DNA from: Acidocella aminolytica 101 = DSM 11237
GTDB taxonomy: Bacteria > Pseudomonadota > Alphaproteobacteria > Acetobacterales > Acetobacteraceae
Assembly: GCF_900129125.1 (NCBI RefSeq)
Contig: NZ_FQVJ01000007.1
Coordinates: forward strand, 47,637-111,636
Length of the DNA stretch: 64,000 nt
Direction of reading: 5' to 3'
The notes below the pieces were generated by a model. That model ran no database searches. It was not told the origin of the DNA and saw only the letters and a program-made list of their open reading frames with translations. Positions 34,985 through 42,708 of the stretch are shown here, in pieces; position 1 is the first letter of the stretch; each line of letters opens with the position of its first letter. Made by a program: the position numbers and the translations under genes.

Positions 34985-35512
34985 TTATTCGCAATCCTTG
35001 GGCAGCAGCAGCCGCTTGAGGCTGGCATTGGCATTGCCGCTGCCCAGCTGGCGCCAGGTGCTGGTCACCAGAAATTCAGACAAAGCGGCGGTGGGGTAGC
35101 CTTCGTCAATCCGCGCGGCGGCTTTATCCGGCCGCGTGGGGCCCGCCAGCATCAGTGCCAGCTCATGCAGCCCCGGATTATGCCCGATCACCAGCACGCT
35201 GCGGACGGTCTCAGGCAGATCCCGCAGCGTGTTCAAAATCTGCGGCGGCGTAGCCATATAAAGCTGGGGCAGGGCGTCAATATTTGGCCACTCATCCCAA
35301 ACCGGGGCGTTTTCCAGCTCTTCCAGCGTTTGCTGGGTGCGCGTGGCGGTGGAAACCAGCACGACCTCCGGTGCCAGCCCTGCTTGGCGCATGGCTTGGG
35401 CGATCTTGCCTGCGGCACGACGGCCTTTTTCCGTCAGGGCGCGGTCATGGTCGGACTGGTCGCCGGTCGCGGTTTCGGCTTTGGCGTGTCGAAGCAGAAA
35501 GAGCTGATGCAT
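34985..35512 (-). CDS. SixA-like histidine phosphatase
   Basis: About 175 residues. FLLRHAKAET carries the catalytic RHA histidine; ALTEKGRRAAGKIA, VSTATRTQQTLEEL and VIGHNPGLHEL complete the histidine-phosphatase active site. SixA-type enzymes remove phosphate from histidine in phosphotransfer proteins. The start at 35512 puts the RHG-type motif at the normal distance from the N-terminus; the open frame extends to 35590 but overlaps the divergent DUF6134 gene. Confidence 0.88.
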   Translation of the reverse strand: MHQLFLLRHAKAETATGDQSDHDRALTEKGRRAAGKIAQAMRQAGLAPEVVLVSTATRTQQTLEELENAPVWDEWPNIDALPQLYMATPPQILNTLRDLPETVRSVLVIGHNPGLHELALMLAGPTRPDKAAARIDEGYPTAALSEFLVTSTWRQLGSGNANASLKRLLLPKDCE

Positions 35513-35584
35513 GGCATGATTGTGCCATGATAGAATGCTTCTGTCGCCCCTATCTGGTCTCTGAAACTTGCTGGGAAGGAACTC

Positions 35585-36262
35585 ATGCAACTCACGCGCA
35601 AGATGCTTGAAAGGCGAGGTTTTTTATCGGGAGCGACGGCTTTGGCTGCGGTCCCGGCGGCAAAAGCGGCGCCCTTGCCTGTGCCTTCAAGTAACCAAAT
35701 GCACTTCAAAATTCTTCGCAATGGCTCTCATATTGGTGAAGAGCTGATGAAGTTTACGCAAGATGGTGACAATCTGCGGGTTGATATCCATGCGGACATG
35801 GTGGTCCGAATCGCCGGGATTCCGATTTTCCATTACGGCGCGTCGGTGGTGGAACGCTGGAAGGCGGGTAAATTTCTCCGGGTGGACAGTAAGGTGAACC
35901 ATAACGGCACCCGGCTTTCCGTGCTGGCTAACCAAATTCCGGGCGGCTACGCGGTGGAAAGCACGAAGGCTGGCGATTACCAATATACCGGCAACCCGCC
36001 GATGCTGCCGCTGACCTACTGGAACAAGGCCATCCTAAAGTCAATGATTCTGAACGTGGAGACCGGGCATCATTATAAGGCAGTTGTGAATTCACCCGGC
36101 TGGAACAAGCTGCCCACGGCGGAGGGGGGCACCATTCTCGCCCAGCGTTTCGATGTCACCGGCAAGCTGCATCTGACCGTATGGTACGACCAGTACGACC
36201 AGTGGTCAGGGTTGGAGTTCCATGTCAGCGGGAACGAGATGTTCCAGAAATATGTGACCTAA
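35585..36262 (+). CDS. DUF6134 family exported protein
   Basis: A 225-residue protein with a twin-arginine-like signal (LERRGFLSGATALAAVPAAKAA). The mature part (MHFKILRNGSHIGEELMKF, VERWKAGKFLRVDSKVNHNG, LPLTYWNKAILKSMILNVETG) fits DUF6134, periplasmic beta-rich proteins of unknown function in alphaproteobacteria. It diverges from the SixA-like gene with about 72 bp between starts. Confidence 0.78.
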   Translation: MQLTRKMLERRGFLSGATALAAVPAAKAAPLPVPSSNQMHFKILRNGSHIGEELMKFTQDGDNLRVDIHADMVVRIAGIPIFHYGASVVERWKAGKFLRVDSKVNHNGTRLSVLANQIPGGYAVESTKAGDYQYTGNPPMLPLTYWNKAILKSMILNVETGHHYKAVVNSPGWNKLPTAEGGTILAQRFDVTGKLHLTVWYDQYDQWSGLEFHVSGNEMFQKYVT

Positions 36263-36273
36263 CCCGGGCCGGG

Positions 36274-36582
36274 TCAGCTCAGGTTTTCCTCGGGATGGCG
36301 CAAATGCCACAGTCGCTCATGCGCGGCCACGAGACTTTCAATGCTCTTGCGACGGTTGGTATCGGACGGAACCGTGCGGCGGGTGAGCATGGATTCCAGA
36401 ATCCGCAGAAGCTGCTCGGCAATTTCATAGTCGCCCTGGTCGCACGCGTGGTGGAAGGCGAGCAGAATCTTGTCGGATAAGCGGCGGGTATAACGAGGTG
36501 TATTGCCGCCTGTCCGCGCGGAGGACCGTTCAATATCTGCTTCAGGGGCTGTGAAACCTGCCATATGTTTTGGTCCGGTCAT
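36274..36582 (-). CDS. Small conserved-type protein of unknown function
   Basis: About 102 residues from the ATG at 36582: MTGPKHMAGFTAPEADIERS, then a mostly helical part RRLSDKILLAFHHACDQGDYE and IAEQLLRILESMLTRR with HERLWHLRHPEE at the end. The helical segment resembles short acetobacterial and rhizobial proteins without assigned function. The frame extends to 36627, but the DNA upstream becomes A+T-rich. It converges with the DUF6134 gene, 11 bp apart. Confidence 0.65.
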   Translation of the reverse strand: MTGPKHMAGFTAPEADIERSSARTGGNTPRYTRRLSDKILLAFHHACDQGDYEIAEQLLRILESMLTRRTVPSDTNRRKSIESLVAAHERLWHLRHPEENLS

Positions 36583-37138
36583 TAAATAGAGTCGACGTTC
36601 TTTATTATTGGCGTGCGCGAGGCACATTTATAGCCATTGTTCTCAATTTTTATGCCACGATCGCTCACGGTAAACATATTAAGCTAATATGACCTAAAAT
36701 TAAGTGTGCCTACATAGAAGTATTAAAAGAAAATTTTTCGTCTGGCTAGATAAACACAAAACTTTGATTAACGCAGAAATGTTGCGATTTCGCAAGGTAT
36801 TATCTTATTAATAGTGGTTTACTTTTTGTTTACTACCGAGGGTGCGGGCCAAACGCCGCCTGACCGAGAAAAAATCTGATCTTATTAAATTGTTATGGGA
36901 AAACCGGACAGTGACCCGGTTGAGAGCGCCGGCAAGGGCTGTCTCGCCTGAACCCTGAGTGAATTTCAGTCGGAAAGTCGCCGTAAAGGCGGCGTGGCGC
37001 TCAAATGAGCGCTGAATGGCAGAAGCTAGAACACGCAGCTTGTTTCCGCGCATTCTAACTCTCTGTTTGGATAGACGGCTTTGTGTGTTTATTTCGACGA
37101 TGTCTCGTCAATGTAAACGCGCTTGACGCTGGAGCGCC
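36583..37138. other. Gene-poor A+T-rich intergenic region
   Basis: The left part (about 36640-36840) is A+T-rich with several promoter-like A/T stretches. The right part (about 36900-37030) returns to higher G+C and has several short hairpins, including AACCGG/CCGGTT at 36902-36921 and a perfect GCGCTC-AAAT-GAGCGC at 36997-37012. No tRNA or known riboswitch is recognised. One weak 81-codon frame lies inside on the minus strand. Confidence 0.6.
36808..37053 (-). CDS. Doubtful small ORF, 81 residues
   Basis: Opens with ATG after GAGAGTTAGA and encodes a basic peptide (MRGNKLRVLASAIQRSFERH ... VRRRLARTLGSKQ). Nothing recognisable. The C-terminal third runs into the A+T-rich zone and the frame covers the hairpin-rich stretch, so it may be chance. 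Confidence 0.25.
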   Translation of the reverse strand: MRGNKLRVLASAIQRSFERHAAFTATFRLKFTQGSGETALAGALNRVTVRFSHNNLIRSDFFSVRRRLARTLGSKQKVNHY

Positions 37139-38182
37139 TTACTCTTGCGACTGGGTGTTGTCCGCTACCGGCGCGTCGTCGAAATCCGACCAGACATCCT
37201 CCCAGGAGCCCGTGGTGGAGGCTTTGCTGTACTCGGTGGAGCGGTTTTCGAAGAAATTCGTATGCTCCACGGCGTTCAGCATTTCATCCAGCCAGGGGAG
37301 GGGGTTTTTCTCGACATGGAACAGCGGGTTCAGCCCCAGCCCGCCCAGGCGGCGATCGGCGATATAGCGGATATAGTGCTTCACCTCATCGGCGGTGAGC
37401 CCTTCCACCGCGCCGAGCTCAAAGGCGAGGTCGATAAACGCATCCTCATGGTCCACGATGGTCGCGCAGGTTAGGTAGATTTCCCGGCGCAGCTCCTCGG
37501 TCCAGACTTCCCGGTTTTCCGAGATGAAAGTGCGGAACAGCTTGGTGATGCTCTCGCAATGCAGTGACTCATCGCGCACGGACCAGGTGATGATCTGCCC
37601 CATGCCCTTCATCTTGTTAAAGCGCGGGAAGTTCAGCAGAATCGCGAAAGAGGCGAAAAGCTGAAGCCCCTCGGTGAAGGCTCCAAAAGCGGCGAGGGTC
37701 TTGGCGATCTCATGCTTGTTCTCCATCGAGAAGCTGTGCATGTAATCGTATTTGTCCTTCATCGCCTTGTATTTGAGGAAGGCCTGATACTCCAGCTCCG
37801 GCATTCCCACCGTATCCAGCAGATGCGAATAGGCGGCGATATGCACGGTCTCGATATTCGAGAATGCCGAGAGCATCATCAGCACTTCTGTGGGTTTGAA
37901 CACCTGGGCGTAGTGCCGCATGTAGCAGTTATTCACCTCGACATCCGCCTGGGTGAAGAAGCGGAAAATCTGGGTGAGCAAATTGCGCTCAGCCTCGGTG
38001 AGTTTTTTGTGCCAGTCACGCACATCCTCGGCCAGTGGCACTTCCTCGGGCAGCCAATGCACACGCTGTTGGATCAGCCATGCCTCATAGGCCCAAGGAT
38101 AGCGGAAGGGTTTATAGACCGGGTTTTCGGTCAGCAAATCCATTTTCTTGTCAGCCTCGGGGGGCGTCACGCTCGTGCTCAT
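37139..38182 (-). CDS. nrdB: Ribonucleoside-diphosphate reductase subunit beta (class Ia)
   Basis: R2 radical-generating subunit, about 347 residues. Iron-site and radical motifs are visible: RVHWLPEEVPLAEDV, NNCYMRHYAQVF, FSNIETVHIAAYSHLL, ITWSVRDESLHCESI and the C-terminal acidic tail for docking to NrdA (EDVWSDFDDA). The N-terminus lacks an ATP-cone. The ATG at 38182 is chosen because GAAGG lies 8 bases upstream and the family begins nearby. It follows nrdA by about 85 bp. Confidence 0.94.
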   Translation of the reverse strand: MSTSVTPPEADKKMDLLTENPVYKPFRYPWAYEAWLIQQRVHWLPEEVPLAEDVRDWHKKLTEAERNLLTQIFRFFTQADVEVNNCYMRHYAQVFKPTEVLMMLSAFSNIETVHIAAYSHLLDTVGMPELEYQAFLKYKAMKDKYDYMHSFSMENKHEIAKTLAAFGAFTEGLQLFASFAILLNFPRFNKMKGMGQIITWSVRDESLHCESITKLFRTFISENREVWTEELRREIYLTCATIVDHEDAFIDLAFELGAVEGLTADEVKHYIRYIADRRLGGLGLNPLFHVEKNPLPWLDEMLNAVEHTNFFENRSTEYSKASTTGSWEDVWSDFDDAPVADNTQSQE

Positions 38183-38267
38183 CGTTATAGCCTTCAAAGA
38201 CTGGGCCATGGCCCTCATCCTTTAGAAAAGTGGTGCGGGGTCAATGCCCACGCGGAAAGCTGGCCTG

Positions 38268-40148
38268 TTACTGGCAGGCCAGGCATTCTTCGTAATTATT
38301 CGCCCCCGCCGCGGCCAGGGGCAGCGTAGCCCCGGCATCGTTCGCGGGCGCTTCATCCAGCGTTACGGTGACTTTCTTCTCAGACACGTTGTCAGCACGC
38401 TGGATCGAGAGCGAGCGGCAATAATAAAGCGACTTCACGCCCTTTTTCCAGGCCTGGAAATGAATCTGATGTAGGTCGCGCTTATGAACGTTCGCCGGCA
38501 GGAACAGATTGATCGACTGGCTCTGGCAGATAAACGGCGCGCGGTCCGCCGCGTGTTCCACCACCCAGCGCTGGTCCAGTTCGAACGCGGTCTTGAACAC
38601 GTCCTTCTCATGCTGGCTAAGGAAATCCAGATGCTGCACCGAGCCTTTATTGATGGTGATGGAGGACCAGATCTCCTCATTATCCTGCCCATACCCGGCC
38701 AGCACTTTCTTCAGCGCCCGGTTGCGTACCGAGAAGCTGCCCGAGAGGGTTTTTTGTAGGAACACATTGGCGCTGATCGGCTCGATCCCTGGCGAGGCAT
38801 TGCCCGCGATGATCGAGATGGACGCCGTCGGCGCAATGGCGATCTTGTGCGAGAACCGTTCCTCAATCCCGTAATCCGCCGCATCCGGGCAGGCGCCGCG
38901 TTCGGCCGCCAGCTTTTTGGAGGCTTGGTCCGCCTGCGCGCGGATATGTTTGAACATCTTGGTGTTCCACACCTTCGCCATCACGCTTTCCCACGGGATG
39001 TTGTTGTCTTGCAGAAAGGAGTGGAAACCCATCACGCCCATTCCGATGGAGCGTTCCCGGTAAGCGGCATATTTGGCGCGCTCCATGGAATCAGGTGCCT
39101 TCTGGATGAAATCTTCCAGCACATTATCCAGGAACCGCATTACGTCCTCGATGAATTGCTCATTCTGATGCCACTCGAACCAGGTTTCGAGATTCAGCGA
39201 GGAGAGGCAGCACACGGCGGTGCGCTGCTTGCCGTATTGGTCAACGCCGGTGGGCAGGGTGATCTCGGCGCAGAGATTGGAGGTCTTGACCTCCAGCCCC
39301 GCCAGCTTGTGCTGTTCGGGTCGGGCATTATTCACGTGGTCGGAATAGATGATGTACGGCTCGCCCTGTTCGATGCGCGTGGTGAGAATACGGATCCACA
39401 ACGCACGGGCGGAGATGGAGCGCACGACACTGTTATCTTTGGGCGAGCGCAGCCCCCACATCTCGTCTTTTTCCACAGCGCGCATGAAATCGTCGGAGAT
39501 CAGCACGCCATGGTGCAGGTTCAGCGCCTTGCGGTTGGGGTCGCCGCCGGTGGGGCGGCGCATATCCACAAACTCCTCGATCTCAGGGTGCCAGACAGGC
39601 AGATACACCGCCGCCGAGCCCCGCCGCAGCGAGCCCTGGGAGATGGCGAGGGTGAGGCTGTCCATCACGCGGATGAACGGGATGATGCCGGAAGTTTTGC
39701 CGTTCTGCCCCACCTTCTCGCCGATAGAGCGCAGATTGCCCCAATAAGACCCAATGCCGCCGCCCTTGGAGGCAAGCCACACATTCTCGTTCCACAGCCC
39801 GACAATGCCATCCAGGCTGTCCGTGGCCTCGTTGAGGAAGCAGGAGATCGGCAACCCGCGATCCGTGCCGCCATTGGACAGCACCGGCGTCGCGGGCATG
39901 AACCACATTTTCGAGATATAGTCGTAAAGCCGCTGAGCATGGGCCTGGTTGTCCCCGTAATAGGAGGCAACGCGCGCGAACAGGTCCTGGTAGCTCTCAC
40001 CCGGCAGCAGATAACGGTCATCCAGCGTGGCGCGGCCGAAATCCGTCAGCAGCGCATCGCGCGAGCGGTCCAGCTTCACCTGGAAGCGGCCCGGCATCTG
40101 CACCGGTGCATCCAGCAGCACGGCTTCAGGCTTGGTCATCATGTTCAT
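38268..40148 (-). CDS. nrdA: Ribonucleoside-diphosphate reductase subunit alpha (class Ia)
   Basis: Catalytic R1 subunit, about 626 residues. Seen are NGGTDRGLPISCFLNE (active-site Cys), SSLNLETWFE, the SNLCAEITLPT block, APTASISIIAGNASPGIEP, ACPDAADYG and the redox-active C-terminal pair in ECLACQ. It starts almost directly with the catalytic domain, with no N-terminal ATP-cone. The frame is open to an ATG at 40187, but that codon overlaps a probable NrdR box and -10 element, so a start at 40148 (or 40142) is preferred. Upstream of nrdB in one operon. Confidence 0.94.
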   Translation of the reverse strand: MNMMTKPEAVLLDAPVQMPGRFQVKLDRSRDALLTDFGRATLDDRYLLPGESYQDLFARVASYYGDNQAHAQRLYDYISKMWFMPATPVLSNGGTDRGLPISCFLNEATDSLDGIVGLWNENVWLASKGGGIGSYWGNLRSIGEKVGQNGKTSGIIPFIRVMDSLTLAISQGSLRRGSAAVYLPVWHPEIEEFVDMRRPTGGDPNRKALNLHHGVLISDDFMRAVEKDEMWGLRSPKDNSVVRSISARALWIRILTTRIEQGEPYIIYSDHVNNARPEQHKLAGLEVKTSNLCAEITLPTGVDQYGKQRTAVCCLSSLNLETWFEWHQNEQFIEDVMRFLDNVLEDFIQKAPDSMERAKYAAYRERSIGMGVMGFHSFLQDNNIPWESVMAKVWNTKMFKHIRAQADQASKKLAAERGACPDAADYGIEERFSHKIAIAPTASISIIAGNASPGIEPISANVFLQKTLSGSFSVRNRALKKVLAGYGQDNEEIWSSITINKGSVQHLDFLSQHEKDVFKTAFELDQRWVVEHAADRAPFICQSQSINLFLPANVHKRDLHQIHFQAWKKGVKSLYYCRSLSIQRADNVSEKKVTVTLDEAPANDAGATLPLAAAGANNYEECLACQ

Positions 40149-40186
40149 CTCTGCCAGAACCTCTGTTCGTAAAAAATCGGTCACCA

Positions 40187-40202
40187 TAACAACATATAGT
40201 GT
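40187..40202. promoter_or_regulatory. Probable NrdR box
   Basis: TAACAACATATAGTGT matches about 13 of 16 positions of the NrdR palindrome ACACWATATATWGTGT. It overlaps the proposed -10 hexamer of the nrdA promoter, the standard layout for NrdR repression. A second box is not clear. Confidence 0.65.
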
Positions 40203-40221
40203 GTATATCGCGCAATCTTAA
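40193..40221 (-). promoter_or_regulatory. Candidate nrdA promoter
   Basis: On the minus strand TTAAGA and TATATG are separated by 17 bp; transcription would start near 40185, about 37 bases before the chosen nrdA start. Confidence 0.5.
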
Positions 40222-40386
40222 CTAATGGTGCGATCGTGGTTTTTTTTCTGAGACCCATCTTGCCTTTGGCCGTCTGCCGAGTCCGGGCATGGCGGGAGGC
40301 GCGGCCAGAAACAATGCGGGAGCGTTTGTTCTTTTTATGTTCCTGTTTGGCGGCCGGGTCAATGAAAAGAGACCGAGTCGTTTCGT

Positions 40387-41112
40387 TCAGTCTTCGTCAC
40401 GGTCGGCCACAATGGCCGGCGGGTCGCCGGGCATGGTTTCCAGTGTGCCCGGCCCTAGGATAATCAGCACGATAGTGCCCGGCTGCACGGCCCGAAACAG
40501 CCGAATCACTGCCCCTGGCGCCATCTGGATGCAGCCCTTGGAGGCCGGTTGCCCCAACTGTCCCAGATCCGCCGTGCCGTGGATATAAATATGCCGGGCC
40601 CGCGTATCGACGTCTCCGCCTTCATTCCAGCCAGGCTCTAGCCCTGTGAGTGTCAGGATACGGGTGGTGATCATCTCATTCGCCGCCGGGTCATCGGGCG
40701 TGAAAACCGGCCGGGCGATGCCGCCAGTGGGGCCGTGCCGGTCCAGCACCGCAAAGGCGGGTAGCCCGGCGCCAATCTTGCCTGAGATCTCGAACACACC
40801 CAGCGGCGTCTCAAAGCTGCCATCGCGCTCCCCGGTGCCCCGGCTGGCGGTGGAGACAGGCCAGGTATCAGCCAGCACGCCGTTCCTGAAAAAATAAAGC
40901 TGCTGCCGCGCCACATCCACGGCAATGAACACCTTGTCGTTCGCGGCTGGGTACTGGGCAAGCAACTGGTGCCAGTCCATCAGTAAGGCGGCTGCGGCGG
41001 TGCTGGAAAGCGGGGTTTGCGGCAAGGCTGCCCGCGCAGGCGCTGCCGCCATGGAGGCTAAAAGACCAAAAACGGCCAACAGGCCGCGAAATGGCGGGGT
41101 CTGACGAGCCAT
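40387..41112 (-). CDS. L,D-transpeptidase (YkuD family)
   Basis: About 241 residues with a signal peptide (RQTPPFRGLLAVFGLLASM, then APARA). The YkuD domain shows VFIAVDVARQQLYFFRNG, the GSFETPLGVFEIS loop and the active site HIYIHGTADLGQLGQPASKG followed by CIQM, with the catalytic Cys. The residue usually found as Arg or Asn after CI (GC-h-R) is Gln here. It may form 3-3 crosslinks or attach proteins to peptidoglycan. The start at 41112 places the signal peptide correctly. The 200 bp upstream towards nrdA on the other side carry no gene. Confidence 0.88.
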   Translation of the reverse strand: MARQTPPFRGLLAVFGLLASMAAAPARAALPQTPLSSTAAAALLMDWHQLLAQYPAANDKVFIAVDVARQQLYFFRNGVLADTWPVSTASRGTGERDGSFETPLGVFEISGKIGAGLPAFAVLDRHGPTGGIARPVFTPDDPAANEMITTRILTLTGLEPGWNEGGDVDTRARHIYIHGTADLGQLGQPASKGCIQMAPGAVIRLFRAVQPGTIVLIILGPGTLETMPGDPPAIVADRDED

Positions 41113-41166
41113 GCGGCAAATGTAGGCCCGCAATGAAGCGCTGCAAATTAAATTATGATGTGAGGA

Positions 41167-41252
41167 TGGTGGAAGGGGTTGGATTCGAACCAACGTAGGC
41201 GCACGCCAACGGATTTACAGTCCGTCCCCTTTAGCCACTCGGGCACCCTTCC
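41167..41252 (-). tRNA. tRNA-Tyr (GTA)
   Basis: Acceptor GGAAGGG/CCCTTCC, anticodon loop CTGTAAA (anticodon GTA), a long class II variable arm, TTCGAAT in the T-loop and an encoded CCA. Confidence 0.97.
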
Positions 41253-41265
41253 ACGTGCGCGCCTC

Positions 41266-41293
41266 ATTGCAACGAGAGGGGGCCGGTTGTCAA
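41266..41293 (-). promoter_or_regulatory. Candidate tRNA-Tyr promoter
   Basis: Perfect -35 TTGACA, 16-bp spacer, weak -10 TGCAAT, ending 14 bp before the tRNA. Confidence 0.5.
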
Positions 41294-41321
41294 CGCAGGG
41301 GGGCGGAGATAGTGAGGGCTC

Positions 41322-42194
41322 ATGAGTCAAAATCGTCACTTTCAGGGTAAAAACGGCCCGAAACAGCGTCCCCTCCGGGAAGACCGGTCAGCCTCATCTG
41401 GCACTGGCCCACGGCCGGAAGGGCGGCGTGGAGATCGTGGCGCCGCCAAGCGTGGCCCCAGCGCCCCGGCGGGGGCAGTGTGGCTCTATGGCACCCATGC
41501 GGTGGCGGCGGCGCTGAAGAATCCAGCCCGTTTGCTGCGCCGTTTGGTTATTACCGAGGACGCGCAAGCGGCCCTGGCGGCGGAATGTCCGCAGCCCTGG
41601 CCAATTCCCCCAGAAATTTCCCCGCGCGAGAAAATCGACCAGATTCTCGGCGCCCGCCCCGGCTCGGGCATCGTGCATCAGGGAATCGCCCTGTTGGCGG
41701 ATCAACTCGCCGCACCGTCCTTGCAGGAGGCGCTGAAACGCCCCGGCCCGGTGTTGGTGCTGGATCAGATTTTCGACCCCCGCAATGTCGGCGCGCTGAT
41801 GCGCACGGCCCAGGCCTTCGGCGCTTGCGCCGTGCTCGCCCAGGACCGGAACGCGCCGGAGGAAACCGGCGCCCTCGCCAAGGCGGCCTCCGGGGCGCTG
41901 GAATCGATCCCCTTGCTGCGGATCACCAATATTTCGCGCGCTCTGACGGTACTGAAATCGATCGATGTCTGGGTGGTCGGGCTGGATGGTCACGCCCCCT
42001 CACGCCTGCGCGGGGAGGATTTCGCGGGCCGCCGCGTGGCGCTGGTTCTGGGCAGTGAAGGTGAGGGGATGCGCCGCCTCACGCGTGAGACCTGCGATGA
42101 GGTTTGCGCCCTGGCTATGCCGGGCGGTATGGAGAGTCTGAATGTCTCTGCCGCCGGGGCCGTGGCACTTTACGAATTAACGCGTGCTGCGTAA
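41322..42194 (+). CDS. rlmB: 23S rRNA 2'-O-ribose methyltransferase, RlmB/TrmH family
   Basis: A 290-residue SPOUT enzyme. A basic, Gly/Arg-rich tail of about 45 residues precedes the substrate-binding domain (WLYGTHAVAAALKNPARLLRRLV). The knot domain has VLVLDQIFDPRNVGALMRTAQAFGA, LVLGSEGEGMRRLTRETCDE and MPGGMESLNVSAAGAVALYEL. RlmB methylates G2251 of 23S rRNA. The exact nucleotide is inferred from family similarity. It diverges from tRNA-Tyr. Confidence 0.92.
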   Translation: MSQNRHFQGKNGPKQRPLREDRSASSGTGPRPEGRRGDRGAAKRGPSAPAGAVWLYGTHAVAAALKNPARLLRRLVITEDAQAALAAECPQPWPIPPEISPREKIDQILGARPGSGIVHQGIALLADQLAAPSLQEALKRPGPVLVLDQIFDPRNVGALMRTAQAFGACAVLAQDRNAPEETGALAKAASGALESIPLLRITNISRALTVLKSIDVWVVGLDGHAPSRLRGEDFAGRRVALVLGSEGEGMRRLTRETCDEVCALAMPGGMESLNVSAAGAVALYELTRAA

Positions 42195-42257
42195 CAATCT
42201 GTCTTTAATCTTTTCCCCCCAGAAACACCGCATTACAACCCTGTTGGGAGAGGTTGG

Positions 42258-42665
42258 ATGGGACAAAAATTGGCACGGAAAACCGTTGATGAGACGGTGT
42301 TGGTCGTCGATGACGAACCAACAGTGCGGATGCTTGTCGCTGAAACCCTGAAAGACCAGGGCTTGGCCACGGTTGAGGCGGAAAATGCCGATGCCGCGCT
42401 GCTGATCTTGCAATCGGTGGCGCGGATCGACTTGATGGTGACGGACATCACCCTGCCCGGCGTAAATGGGCGCCAACTCGCAGAAACCGCCAAACATCTG
42501 CGTCCGGGCTTAAAAGTGCTGTTCATGACCGGCTATGCCCATGATGCTGGGTTTGGCAGCGCCTCCAGCGGCGGGGCGGAGATTATTACCAAGCCTTTCT
42601 CCTTGGCCATGCTGGGGCTGAAGGTTCATAATCTGCTGGCGGAGTCTAGCCCGTCTTCTTCCTGA
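42258..42665 (+). CDS. Single-domain response regulator (receiver only)
   Basis: A 135-residue CheY-like receiver: VLVVDDEPTVRML (acidic pair), DLMVTDITLPGVNG (phospho-acceptor Asp), FMTGYA (Thr) and ITKPFSLAML (Lys). No output domain. The LPG and MTGYA features are common in receivers paired with hybrid histidine kinases in alphaproteobacteria. GGGAGAGG precedes the ATG. No kinase gene is nearby, so its partner is unknown. Confidence 0.92.
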   Translation: MGQKLARKTVDETVLVVDDEPTVRMLVAETLKDQGLATVEAENADAALLILQSVARIDLMVTDITLPGVNGRQLAETAKHLRPGLKVLFMTGYAHDAGFGSASSGGAEIITKPFSLAMLGLKVHNLLAESSPSSS

Positions 42666-42708
42666 TAATTTACGTTGCGTTGCGGTAAACTGCGTGGTTC
42701 CATGTGGC

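Noticed and set aside
42666-42708. Possible cobalamin riboswitch before eutB
   Set aside because: Only about 40 bp separate it from the response-regulator gene and no B12-box is present.
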